Assembly (NCBI GenBank): GCA_026225055.1
Contig: JAMFSA010000174.1
Coordinates: 1-56,858 of the forward strand
Length of the DNA stretch: 56,858 bases
Direction of reading: 5' to 3'
DNA from: Mucilaginibacter xinganensis
GTDB taxonomy: Bacteria > Bacteroidota > Bacteroidia > Sphingobacteriales > Sphingobacteriaceae
Under the pieces are notes generated by a model that saw only the letters and a program-made list of their open reading frames with translations, did no database searches and was not told the origin of the DNA. The position numbers were made by a program, and so were the translations under genes. Positions 1 through 7,732 of the stretch are shown piece after piece (the stretch's first letter is position 1; the number at the start of each line of letters is the position of its first letter).

Positions 1-62
1 CTTTTCTTTGTTTAAGAGATAAAAATTGCATATTCGCATACTCAAAACTGAAACTATTATTA

Positions 63-719
63 ATGATAGAAGCTGTTATCTCGGGGATTGGATTTGGATT
101 AGTGCTGACGTTTCTTACAGGCCCGGTGTTTTTTGCTTTAATTAAAACCAGTATTGAAAAGGGTTTTCATGCTGGCGTTGCATTAGCCTTAGGCGTAGTA
201 TGCAGCGATATGGTATTTGTAGGGGCCATTTTATTTGGCGCGCAATATTTTGATATTTCCGCACATGATAAAACCATTGCCGGTGTTATAGGCAGTGTTA
301 TCCTGTTTATCATCGGTATCTATTATATCTTTAAAAAGGCCGAGGTTAGCTATAAAGTTACGGTGCCCACAAGGCTGCATAAGGCAGGCTATTTCCTGAA
401 GGGCTTTTTCATGTGCATTTTCAACCCGACTATCCTACTCCACTGGACATTCGTTATCGGCACAGCCAGTACCGTTTACCACGAAGGGGTACATAACCGG
501 GCGCTCAAAATAGGCATCATGTTTTTAACCATACTTATTGTACAGTTTGGTATGGATACTATAAAAGCCTTTTATGCCGATAAACTCCGCGACCGTATCT
601 CAGTTAAGTTTGTACACAGGCTAAATGAAATAGCAGGTGTAGCCCTTATCATCGCCTCACTAATTATCTGCGATAAACTGGTTACACACTTTGTATTCTC
701 GGCTCCGGCAGCTTCTTAG
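63..719 (+). CDS. LysE/RhtB-family amino-acid exporter
   Basis: A 218-residue, strongly hydrophobic protein. The N-terminus has the LysE layout: a first membrane helix followed by GPVFFALIKTSIEKG at about residues 20-34, then a Gly/Ala-rich second helix. Five or six membrane segments are visible, and the length matches the family, which exports amino acids or related small metabolites across the inner membrane. The sequence does not show the substrate. The ATG at 63 is the first usable start, close to the window edge. The 3' end overlaps the convergent yceH-like gene by 4 bp (716-719), so the two genes share termination space. The family call is firm and the substrate unknown. Confidence 0.85.
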   Translation: MIEAVISGIGFGLVLTFLTGPVFFALIKTSIEKGFHAGVALALGVVCSDMVFVGAILFGAQYFDISAHDKTIAGVIGSVILFIIGIYYIFKKAEVSYKVTVPTRLHKAGYFLKGFFMCIFNPTILLHWTFVIGTASTVYHEGVHNRALKIGIMFLTILIVQFGMDTIKAFYADKLRDRISVKFVHRLNEIAGVALIIASLIICDKLVTHFVFSAPAAS

Positions 720-1363
720 GTCAGCTCCTTCATCAGCTTATCAAAAGCCTCACGTAAGTCGGCTAACTCTTGCTCCAATTTTGCTACACGTGCCTCTAAA
801 CCACTTGATGGTTTTGCAGCAGCTTCATCAGCATAATCTTCATTTATATCAGGAGTACCCGCTAATAGATGCGCGTAACGCACCTCTTTTTGTCCCGGGC
901 GGCGTGGCAATTGCAGTACAAACGGTGGCTCAGTAGTGGTTAAGCGTTCCAAAACCTCCTGCACTTCTTCTATCGATTCAAACTCATGTAACCTGCCCGA
1001 GTTGGTATTCAGCTCTCCCGGAGTTTGCGGGCCTCTCAGCATTAATAAACACATCAACGCCACTTCCGAAGGCAGAACCGGGAACACAATAGCAAAATTA
1101 TGTTTGAATTTTACCGAACGATCAGACCCACCTGTAGCAGTTGAGATCAACCCACGCCTTTTTAAGGTATTTAATGCTGTAGCAACCGTGTCCTCATCAT
1201 ATTGTACAACCGGTTTGCGGCTTGTTTTTTGGTTACAGGCTGCCACCAGGCTGTTGATGGTCATGGGGTAATAATCGGGTGTAGTTTTGCTTTTTTCCAT
1301 TAATACGCCGAGTACGCGAAGTTCTTGGGCATCAAGTACAGGTAAAGTTTGTGGTGAATCCAT
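716..1363 (-). CDS. YceH/DUF480 family protein (winged-helix fold)
   Basis: A 215-residue protein matching the YceH (DUF480) family. It has an N-terminal LDAQELRVLGVLMEKSKTTP-type opening, the YYPMTINSLVAACNQK segment at about residues 31-46, and an LPRRPGQKEVRYAHLL segment near residue 160. The family fold is two winged-helix domains and its cellular role is not settled. Residues 185-215 form an extra Glu/Lys-rich helix, likely a coiled coil for oligomerisation. The ATG at 1363 fits the family N-terminus. The gene is divergent from the metallo-hydrolase at 1440, with 76 bp between them that must hold both promoters. The family call is confident; no function is claimed. Confidence 0.88.
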   Translation of the reverse strand: MDSPQTLPVLDAQELRVLGVLMEKSKTTPDYYPMTINSLVAACNQKTSRKPVVQYDEDTVATALNTLKRRGLISTATGGSDRSVKFKHNFAIVFPVLPSEVALMCLLMLRGPQTPGELNTNSGRLHEFESIEEVQEVLERLTTTEPPFVLQLPRRPGQKEVRYAHLLAGTPDINEDYADEAAAKPSSGLEARVAKLEQELADLREAFDKLMKELT

Positions 1364-1439
1364 GTGCCAAATATAAACATCAGTTTTGTAAGTAAAAGTT
1401 AAGATAATTTGCTCAAAAACCGGTTAATTTGTAATTGGT

Positions 1440-2252
1440 ATGTCGCTATTTATTACATCATTAAATTCGGGAAGCAACGGAAACTGCTATTACATTGGTA
1501 ATGAGCACGAAGCGATTTTGGTGGATGCCGGTATCTCCTGCCGGGAAACGGAAAAGCGTATGAAGCGATTAGGCCTTTCCATTAATAAAGTGAAAGCGAT
1601 ATTCATTTCGCACGAGCATACCGACCATATCAGCGGCATCCCGGTGCTGGCAAAAAAATTCAATATCCCCGTTTATATCACACCCGGAACGCTCAAGCAC
1701 CTGAATGTTACTTTTGAGGATTACAGCTTTCTCCACTTTATAGCCTACGAACCGGTCATGATCGGCGATTTGGCGGTAACTGCATTCCCAAAATTTCATG
1801 ATGCATCAGAACCGCATAGTTTTATTGTTACCTGCCGGGATATTACAGTGGGCATATTTACCGATATCGGCGTGGTCTGCGATCACCTGATAGCTAACTT
1901 TCAAAAATGCCATGCCGCGTTTTTAGAGGCTAATTACGATGATGAAATGCTTGATAGCGGCGGTTACCCCTTTTACCTGAAACGCCGCATCCGTGGTGGC
2001 AACGGGCACTTATCAAACAAACAGGCACTTGAACTTTTTATCAACCATAAGCCTGCCTACATGAGCCACTTATTGCTGGCGCATCTTTCAAAAAACAACA
2101 ATGATCCTAACTTAGTTTACGAGTTATTTAACAGTCATGCCAATGGCACCGAGGTAGTTGTAGCTTCGCGATATGAGGAAACACCGGTATACTATATTGG
2201 TGGTGCCGAGGTTACTGGTGGGAGAGTTAAGCAGTTGGTATTTGATTTGTAG
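1440..2252 (+). CDS. MBL-fold metallo-hydrolase, YycJ/WalJ-like
   Basis: A 270-residue cytoplasmic metallo-beta-lactamase-fold protein. It begins with SLNSGSNGNCYYIG, the strand and turn typical of YycJ-type enzymes, and carries the zinc-binding signature HEHTDH at about residues 59-64, with further metal-ligand candidates in the FHDASEPH and FTDIG segments. Relatives are DNases or phosphodiesterases linked to cell-wall and DNA metabolism. In Firmicutes the homologue lies beside walKR, but no such two-component system is here. The ATG at 1440 is preceded by a stop-rich AT leader. A 10-bp hairpin follows the stop codon directly. The fold is certain and the substrate unknown. Confidence 0.85.
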   Translation: MSLFITSLNSGSNGNCYYIGNEHEAILVDAGISCRETEKRMKRLGLSINKVKAIFISHEHTDHISGIPVLAKKFNIPVYITPGTLKHLNVTFEDYSFLHFIAYEPVMIGDLAVTAFPKFHDASEPHSFIVTCRDITVGIFTDIGVVCDHLIANFQKCHAAFLEANYDDEMLDSGGYPFYLKRRIRGGNGHLSNKQALELFINHKPAYMSHLLLAHLSKNNNDPNLVYELFNSHANGTEVVVASRYEETPVYYIGGAEVTGGRVKQLVFDL

Positions 2253-2276
2253 TTTGTTGGTGACAACACCAACAAA
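2253..2276 (+). terminator. Perfect 10-bp hairpin after the metallo-hydrolase gene
   Basis: TTTGTTGGTG and CACCAACAAA form a perfect inverted repeat around a 4-nt ACAA loop, starting right after the stop codon at 2250-2252. There is no long U-tract downstream, so it may be a weak terminator or an RNA 3'-end stabiliser rather than a classic intrinsic terminator. Confidence 0.5.
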
Positions 2277-2286
2277 GAGCTTTACC

Positions 2287-2403
2287 CACGCGTCATTGAG
2301 GAACGAAGCAATCTTTACGTAAGCAAGTCAGTCTTACTATTCAACACCTTGATTTTTGCTCTATATAGCATAGAGATTGCTTCGTTCCTCGCAATGACGC
2401 ACG
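2287..2403. repeat. REP/MITE-like element with long inverted arms
   Basis: The left arm at 2290-2314 (GCGTCATTG, then AGGAACGAAGCAATCTT) and the right arm at 2373-2400 (AGATTGCTTCGTTCCTC, then GCAATGACGC) are near-perfect reverse complements of about 25 bp, separated by about 58 bp. The CATTGCGAGGAACGAAGCAATC type of arm resembles dispersed palindromic repeats that I recall as common in bacterial intergenic regions. It lies between convergently transcribed genes, a usual site for such elements. No target-site duplication is obvious. Confidence 0.7.
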
Positions 2404-2465
2404 GTGAGAAAATTGCGCCCATTATTTGTGTAATTCGAATAAATTAGTGCAATTTGTGTACAGCT

Positions 2466-3293
2466 TTATTGCTTACTATCCACCTCTTTCCTATACTCCT
2501 GTATCGCCTTTACAATAGAACTTACTATCTCGGCCTGGCCGGTGGCAGAGTTGAGGTAATCTTCTTCAGTAGGGTTATTAATAAAGCCGGTTTCTATCAA
2601 TACGGCAGGCATCGCGCTGTGCGCCAAAACAAGCACGCCTTGTTCTTTTACGCCTAATACTTCACGGTCGCCGGTAGCTTTAAACTGATCCATCAGCAAA
2701 TCACCAAACTGGATGCTTTGCTTGCGGTATTTTTGCATGTATGCATTTAATACGATGAGGTTGGTGGGGTCGCTCTCATCATAGCTTTCATACGTTTGCT
2801 TGTAATTTTTCTCAATATATATAGATGAGTTTTCACGGATGGCCTCTAATTGCTCCCCTTTGCGGTGGATGGCGTATACCAGTACCATTATCCCCTTTTG
2901 CTTATGAGCGATACTTGCCGTACCCTCGGGCGATGAATTACAGTGGATGGAGATAAACAGGTTTGAGTGATTTTCATTGGCGATCTCTGAACGCCTGTTC
3001 AACTCAATAAAGGTATTATCATCCCTCGTCATGATAACTTTTATGGATGGCATTGCGTCATTTATAGCATCTCTTAATTTTTTTGCAATAGATAACGCAA
3101 CCGTTTTTTCGTTGGAATAAGAACCATGAGCACCGGGATCTTTACCACCATGGCCTGCATCAATTACAATCGTACGTACTTTAAAGGGCTTGGTTTGTGA
3201 TGTATCTTCAGGATTGACAAAGGAAGTTAGTACAGGACTGCAGAACAAAGCAAAACAGATGATAGCTTTTAGTCCCCGGATGTTATTTCTCAT
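2466..3293 (-). CDS. N-acetylmuramoyl-L-alanine amidase (Amidase_3)
   Basis: A 275-residue exported amidase that cleaves the bond between N-acetylmuramic acid and the stem peptide of peptidoglycan. Residues 1-26 form a signal peptide. The catalytic domain spans about residues 38-268: the zinc motif VIDAGHGGKDPG at about 43-54, a Glu ligand in SNEKTV, the FISIHCNSS strand with the second His near 117, and the catalytic Glu in LIETGFINN near 234. No LysM or SPOR domain is attached, so targeting is probably through partners. About 85 bp separates its start from the downstream fur-like gene on the same strand, and it ends near the repeat at 2287-2403. The assignment is strong. Confidence 0.93.
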   Translation of the reverse strand: MRNNIRGLKAIICFALFCSPVLTSFVNPEDTSQTKPFKVRTIVIDAGHGGKDPGAHGSYSNEKTVALSIAKKLRDAINDAMPSIKVIMTRDDNTFIELNRRSEIANENHSNLFISIHCNSSPEGTASIAHKQKGIMVLVYAIHRKGEQLEAIRENSSIYIEKNYKQTYESYDESDPTNLIVLNAYMQKYRKQSIQFGDLLMDQFKATGDREVLGVKEQGVLVLAHSAMPAVLIETGFINNPTEEDYLNSATGQAEIVSSIVKAIQEYRKEVDSKQ

Positions 3294-3374
3294 TAATTAG
3301 TAGTTTTGCGATTAATACGCATTGTTGCTGTTTAAGTTATAAAGCAACAACTAAAAATCAGCAATAAGGTTGAA

Positions 3375-3821
3375 TTATTTTTTATTTTCTTTTTTACTGC
3401 ATTTCGGGCAGACTCCACTGGCGTACAGCGTGAAATTTTCGGCCTTAAAACCAGCTGGGAGATTGATAGATGGCAGGTTAAGATCATTTAAACAATACAC
3501 ATTATTACACACTGTACAATTGAAATGCAGGTGCTCATCCTGATGATTATGTTCTTCGCATTTGGAGTGGCAAATGGCATAATTTGCGGTACCATTCAGG
3601 TCGAAAACTTTATGGATAATGCCTTTTTCTTCAAACACATTAAGGATACGATAAAGCGTAACACGGTCAACATCGTGCATTAAATTCTCCAGATCGGGCT
3701 GAGAAGTAGCGGTATTTTTTGATGACATCATGGACAAAACCCTTAACCTGGGCCCTGTTTTTTTTAGATGATGCTGATCAAGCAAATGTTCAAACCGGTT
3801 ATCGTTTTGTACTTGTGGCAT
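3375..3821 (-). CDS. Fur-family metalloregulator
   Basis: A 148-residue DNA-binding repressor of the Fur/PerR/Zur superfamily. The N-terminal winged helix (about residues 12-85) contains GPRLRVLSMM and DRVTLYRILNVFEEKGIIHK, the family recognition-helix region. The C-terminal dimerisation domain carries a His-rich metal segment (CEEHNHQDEHLHFNC at about 88-102) and two CxxC pairs (CTVC near 102-105 and CPKC near 138-141) that would bind structural zinc. Sequence alone does not separate iron, zinc or peroxide sensing; the CxxC pairs and His-rich loop fit Zur or Fur. A 7-1-7 palindrome lies 10 bp upstream of the start and could serve autoregulation. Confidence 0.9.
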   Translation of the reverse strand: MPQVQNDNRFEHLLDQHHLKKTGPRLRVLSMMSSKNTATSQPDLENLMHDVDRVTLYRILNVFEEKGIIHKVFDLNGTANYAICHSKCEEHNHQDEHLHFNCTVCNNVYCLNDLNLPSINLPAGFKAENFTLYASGVCPKCSKKENKK

Positions 3822-3830
3822 TAATGGATC

Positions 3831-3845
3831 AATTGATTATCAATT
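3831..3845 (-). promoter_or_regulatory. 7-1-7 palindrome, candidate Fur-type operator
   Basis: AATTGAT-T-ATCAATT is a perfect 15-bp inverted repeat with the 7-1-7 geometry of Fur-superfamily boxes. It starts 10 bp upstream of the fur-like ATG. A possible -7 element, CAAAGATA read on the plus strand (TATCTTTG on the coding strand), lies at 3891-3898, so the palindrome would fall in the early transcript where a bound repressor could block elongation. AT-rich palindromes also occur by chance, so this remains a candidate. Confidence 0.5.
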
Positions 3846-3996
3846 ATATAAAATTACTATGAAAGGAACGTAATTCTTTACAAAATCTTGCAAAGATACA
3901 CACGAACGCAACAAAATTATATGGAGCATGGCTTTATTTTACTCAGCAATTATTTAATAATCGTTTAACAATTACGGAATATTCCACTGCAAACAC

Positions 3997-4004
3997 TATT
4001 TTTG
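3997..4004 (+). promoter_or_regulatory. Candidate -7 box of the PAP2-C gene
   Basis: TATTTTTG matches the Bacteroidota -7 consensus TAnnTTTG and lies 20 bp ahead of the GTG start at 4024. No convincing TTTG -33 box is seen at the expected spacing, so confidence is low. The implied leader would be very short. Confidence 0.3.
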
Positions 4005-4023
4005 CGCCTCTAATAAAAAAATA

Positions 4024-4653
4024 GTGCCCCAGGTAGGTTTAAGTATAAAAGACAGATGGAAGTTAGCCTGCAACACCGGGCCAAAACGATTGAGGCTCAT
4101 CAGCGGCTCAATCATCATCTTTTCTATTATAATTTATCTACCCTATTTTTTCAGGGGAATTGAACAAAGGCAAGGCGTAGTACTGCACGACTGGCTATTG
4201 GCCCAGGTGCCACCACACAATGTATCAGTTGCAATATTTGTTATCATCTGGGGTATGGGCCTGCTGATATTATACCGGGCCGTTTACAAGCCATCAATAT
4301 ACCTTGTATATTCATGGTCGCTTATTTTTGTGTGTATAGCGCGTATGATTAGCATTAGTATTGTAGCCTTAAACCCGCCGGTTGGCTTAATACCCCTAAC
4401 CGACCCGCTTACCGGTGTATTTTACGGGCAGGCTATTATAACAAAAGACCTGTTCTTCTCCGGTCACATTACTACAGTAATGCTGATATTTTTATGTTTA
4501 GAGAAAAAGACCGACAAAATAATAGCCTTCTTCTCCATTATAGCCATAGCCATTTTACTGGTTATACAGCACATACATTATACTATTGATATTTTGGCCG
4601 CCCCGGTTATTACTTACACGGTTTACCGTTTTACCCTTTACCTGCTGTTTTAA
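4024..4653 (+). CDS. PAP2-C (sphingomyelin-synthase-like) membrane protein
   Basis: A 209-residue protein with about six membrane helices. The C-terminal half carries a PAP2 catalytic core of the sphingomyelin-synthase-like subtype: DLFFSGH near residues 142-148 and HIHYTIDI near 183-190, giving the His, His and Asp expected for head-group transfer or phosphatase chemistry. Sphingobacteriaceae make sphingolipids, so a role in modifying sphingolipid or phospholipid head groups is plausible but unproven. The GTG at 4024 is taken as the start because an in-frame TAG directly precedes it and the next in-frame Met lies deep in the protein. It converges on the GH130 gene with a 1-bp gap; a small CTGTTT/AAACAG hairpin covers both stop codons. 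Confidence 0.75.
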   Translation: MPQVGLSIKDRWKLACNTGPKRLRLISGSIIIFSIIIYLPYFFRGIEQRQGVVLHDWLLAQVPPHNVSVAIFVIIWGMGLLILYRAVYKPSIYLVYSWSLIFVCIARMISISIVALNPPVGLIPLTDPLTGVFYGQAIITKDLFFSGHITTVMLIFLCLEKKTDKIIAFFSIIAIAILLVIQHIHYTIDILAAPVITYTVYRFTLYLLF

Positions 4654-4654
4654 C

Positions 4655-5728
4655 TTAAACAGGTAATTCGTCGGGTATTTCAAGGCGTGCTACACCAATT
4701 CTATCATCAGCCATTCCATAATACAGATCGAACCTGTTTGGTGTACCCAAATCATGCCTGCAATCAATACCTGTCGGGAACACCACATTAGCGATTAGCC
4801 CAACCTGCTCATCAGGATCATCGGGTTTTAAAACAGGCTGTGGCGAACGATATAGTATTTTAGTTGGATTATCCTTATCCAATATCATCACCCCTGCTGA
4901 ATATACCAGCCGCTGTTTTTGATCGCCTGTACCGGCTGTTTCATGCACTCCATGATAAACGATCATCCAGCCATGTTTGGTTAAAACCGGTGGTGTACCA
5001 CAGCCTATTTTTAATTTTTCCCAATCGGCCTCGGGCGCTGCTAAACGACGGTGTGAAGTGAATTTGGCCCCTTTAACAGGTAAATGTTCATTAAAATTAA
5101 CCGGGCGATAGGATATCCAAATACTTTCCAGGTGAATATCGATTTCCTTTGACTTTGATTTTCTCGCCATCTCCTCAGGACTGGTACCCGGAAATATCGG
5201 GCGGTGTAATAATCCAAGTTCGGGATGACCGGATGGATTGGGTATAGCATCAGGAAAAGTACAGGAATCCTTATTATCTACTCCCTGAAATTCAATATTT
5301 TTATATGGGCTGAAGCTGGCTAATCCTACCCTTTCCCAATGCAGCAGATCATTAGAGCGTGCTAAGGCTATCCTTGGCCCATTGGCACCGAATGCCACAT
5401 AGTTCATTACATAATGCTGTAACACCGTATTATACGTAATACGCGGATCTTCGCAGCCACCGCCGTCTGGTCTTTTTTCATAATCGGCAGTTGGTTCAAG
5501 CGCTATTCCAAGCCGCTCCACACCTACCGGGTCACCGGCATCATTAAATTTTACCCGGGCTATACCTATACGCGAATAATTGCCCTTTGCCACCAGGCGG
5601 GGGAATAAATATAAATGCCCGTCAGGCCCGCGTACCGCGGCGGGATTTAGTACGCCTTCAACTTCCAGCTCATTACCCGGTTCGGGTGTCATCAATGTGC
5701 CTAAACGCTGCACTTTAAATTCAGACAT
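4655..5728 (-). CDS. GH130-family beta-mannoside phosphorylase
   Basis: A 357-residue cytoplasmic protein with no signal peptide and the five-bladed beta-propeller pattern of GH130. The core motif GGCEDPRIT at residues 90-98 carries the presumed catalytic Asp94 and phosphate-binding Arg96. GH130 enzymes split beta-mannosides with phosphate to give alpha-mannose-1-phosphate; some subfamilies act on Man-GlcNAc or Man-Glc, and a few are hydrolases. Subfamily and acceptor cannot be set from the sequence by eye. Its start overlaps the end of the HAD gene by 8 bp, and manA lies upstream, so the operon links phosphorolysis to mannose-phosphate metabolism. The family call is firm and the substrate open. 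Confidence 0.85.
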   Translation of the reverse strand: MSEFKVQRLGTLMTPEPGNELEVEGVLNPAAVRGPDGHLYLFPRLVAKGNYSRIGIARVKFNDAGDPVGVERLGIALEPTADYEKRPDGGGCEDPRITYNTVLQHYVMNYVAFGANGPRIALARSNDLLHWERVGLASFSPYKNIEFQGVDNKDSCTFPDAIPNPSGHPELGLLHRPIFPGTSPEEMARKSKSKEIDIHLESIWISYRPVNFNEHLPVKGAKFTSHRRLAAPEADWEKLKIGCGTPPVLTKHGWMIVYHGVHETAGTGDQKQRLVYSAGVMILDKDNPTKILYRSPQPVLKPDDPDEQVGLIANVVFPTGIDCRHDLGTPNRFDLYYGMADDRIGVARLEIPDELPV

Positions 5729-6515
5729 TTTCTTTCTTCTCCTTTTTTTCTACTTCAAGTGTTGATATTCTACCGCCAAGGCATGAGATGACCGTTTCGA
5801 TAACGCGTTTGGTTTCATCCGGATCGCGCACTTGTATGGAGTCGGCCCCGGTTGTGCTGGCCGGGTAATCATTACCACCTTTAAATAAGGCATCGCCCAC
5901 AAAAATCATCTCGCTGATCTTGATGCCCAGTACCTTTTTCAGTTTACGCATGCCATATGCCTTATCAATACCAGGTTTGGTAATATCAATTGACGTAGCT
6001 CCCCCCATTTGCACCGAAAATTCGGGCAAAGTTTTATCCAGTATAGCTTTTATCTTTTTACGTTTAACGAATTTGGGATCCCAAACCTTTTTCTCATCCA
6101 ACGGTGCTTTTTGCCCCAACGCCGAATAAGTGATCTGACTCCCCCTGTCTTCAATGGCCTCACCCCAGGTTTTGATAACCTTGGTTTTAGATTCCTTTAT
6201 AGCCGCATTCAGCGAGTCGATGATCTTAGTTTTTTCATCATCCGTAAAATCTTCCGAATACAGCTTTTTCCATCCTTTTTTATATTGATAGAACTTAGTA
6301 CCGCAGGTTGGTAAAATGGATAAATGTTTGAGATGCTTATCCTGTGGTAAATGCGACAACACCTGTTTTTCAAATTGGGGCCAGTCGCCGCCGGATATGA
6401 TGGCTACGTGCACCGTATCAATTAAACGACTAAATAGCTTGGCCATTTCAGGATCCAGCGCCGCCTTGCTTTCCGCAAGCGTACCGTCCAGATCAAATAC
6501 AATTAGTTTTTTCAT
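5721..6515 (-). CDS. HAD-IIB hydrolase, phosphomannomutase-like
   Basis: A 264-residue cytoplasmic HAD protein. Motif I is DLDGTLAES (Asp8 and Asp10), motif II is the ISGGD segment near residues 40-44, and motif IV is VGDALFKGGND near 212-222. The ISGGDWPQFEKQ segment and the EDRGSQITYSALGQ segment near 122-135 resemble eukaryotic-type phosphomannomutase, where SGGD and the RNGM-NVSPIGR loop hold mannose-phosphate. In a GH130-manA operon the simplest reading is interconversion of Man-1-P and Man-6-P; a sugar phosphatase is the alternative. The last residues are a Lys/Glu-rich tail overlapping the GH130 start. The HAD call is strong; the mutase role is inferred. Confidence 0.7.
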   Translation of the reverse strand: MKKLIVFDLDGTLAESKAALDPEMAKLFSRLIDTVHVAIISGGDWPQFEKQVLSHLPQDKHLKHLSILPTCGTKFYQYKKGWKKLYSEDFTDDEKTKIIDSLNAAIKESKTKVIKTWGEAIEDRGSQITYSALGQKAPLDEKKVWDPKFVKRKKIKAILDKTLPEFSVQMGGATSIDITKPGIDKAYGMRKLKKVLGIKISEMIFVGDALFKGGNDYPASTTGADSIQVRDPDETKRVIETVISCLGGRISTLEVEKKEKKENV

Positions 6516-6529
6516 GGTTTATATATATC

Positions 6530-6543
6530 ATCCCCGCAGGGAT
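6530..6543. repeat. Small hairpin between manA and the HAD gene
   Basis: ATCCC-CGCA-GGGAT forms a 5-bp GC-rich stem in the 41-bp gap between manA and the HAD gene. No U-tract follows in the direction of transcription, so it is more likely an intercistronic RNA structure or a remnant of a palindromic repeat than a terminator. Confidence 0.3.
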
Positions 6544-6556
6544 AAAATTTAGGTTT

Positions 6557-7546
6557 TTAGTTTTCAGGTATAGCTATTTCCAGCAGGTTTATTTTGCCTT
6601 TCGGCGAAAAGTTTAGCACGCCCAGCACAGCCGGAATAAGCATTACATCGCCTTTAGTTACGGGATAATCGGTACCATCATAATGTACTGCACCCTCGCC
6701 ATCAACACATACCAGTATACGCGGCACATCTTCGGCACCTACTGTAAATTGATCTTCGGTTTGGATGCGCCATAAAATAAAATGCTCGTTGTTGAACAAC
6801 TGCTCACGCAGTACCGGGGCTTGTGTTTCAACCTTTGGCGTTACCGGACCAACATCTGTAATATTAAAATCAATGCAGGCGATGGCTTTATCTACATCAA
6901 GCTCACGGGGTTTGCCTGTTTTGGCATCAACCCTGTCCCAATCGTATAAACGATAAGTGGTATCGCTGTTTTCCTGTACCTCAAATACTACAACATCGGC
7001 CAAAGTATGTACAGTACCGGAATGTATAAACACGGCATCGCCTTCTTTTGGTGTAAAATTGTGGATATAATCGGCAACTTTATGTTCTGCAAGCCCTTTA
7101 CGCAAGTCATCGGCATTGGTGCCGGGTTTTAATCCGGAATAAATAAGTGCCTTTTCTCCTGTTTCCAATACCACCCATGCTTCGGTTTTCCCGGTATCGC
7201 CGGGCGGGATATATTCCTTCTGATCGTCGGATGGGTGCACCTGTACTGAAAGTACCTCCTTACAATCCAAAAACTTCAGCAATAAGGGAAAACGATCAAA
7301 TGTAGAGGCAAATTTACCCATGATATTTTCGGGGTATTGTGCAAACAGTTGAGTTAAAGTATAGCCCTGGTATAAGCCATTGGTAACTACACTGGTATGG
7401 TCGCCCCTGTCGCTTAATATCCAGGCCTCTCCTACCGGGCCTTCGGGCAATGGTTCTTTAAGTAAACCGGCAAGTCGCCTGCCTCCCCAAAGCCTATATT
7501 GGTATATGGGTTTAAACAATAATGGATGTAATGTTATCTCGCTCAT
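6557..7546 (-). CDS. manA: Mannose-6-phosphate isomerase, class I (short form)
   Basis: A 329-residue cytoplasmic enzyme that interconverts mannose-6-phosphate and fructose-6-phosphate. It is a cupin with the type I isomerase signatures: LSVQVHPSDDQ near residues 99-109 (zinc Gln and His), KTEAWVVL with the zinc Glu near 121, and HSGTVHTL near 175-182, followed by QENSDTTYRLYDWDR near 192-206. The length fits the short bacterial form found in Firmicutes and Bacteroidota. It is the first gene of a leftward operon with the HAD and GH130 genes, 41 bp ahead of the HAD gene, and would feed mannose-phosphate from phosphorolysis into glycolysis. Very secure family assignment. Confidence 0.92.
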   Translation of the reverse strand: MSEITLHPLLFKPIYQYRLWGGRRLAGLLKEPLPEGPVGEAWILSDRGDHTSVVTNGLYQGYTLTQLFAQYPENIMGKFASTFDRFPLLLKFLDCKEVLSVQVHPSDDQKEYIPPGDTGKTEAWVVLETGEKALIYSGLKPGTNADDLRKGLAEHKVADYIHNFTPKEGDAVFIHSGTVHTLADVVVFEVQENSDTTYRLYDWDRVDAKTGKPRELDVDKAIACIDFNITDVGPVTPKVETQAPVLREQLFNNEHFILWRIQTEDQFTVGAEDVPRILVCVDGEGAVHYDGTDYPVTKGDVMLIPAVLGVLNFSPKGKINLLEIAIPEN

Positions 7547-7732
7547 GGTTATAATAATTTGCAGCTATTTGTAGTTATATGTTGCAGCATATTTACCCAT
7601 AACACGTATTACCTTATTATGTTGATTTGTTTTAATAATAATACATTAAAATTGCTTACAGGCGATTAAACCTTTTACAATTTGCATTGTCTATCATACA
7701 TCGGCACGTTAATTGCCTTATTGTTACAGAAT

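Noticed and set aside
5721..6515. Sucrose-phosphate phosphatase as first choice for the HAD protein
   Set aside because: The SGGD and GSQITYSALGQ segments and the manA-GH130 context fit a mannose-phosphate enzyme better; phosphatase is kept as an alternative only.
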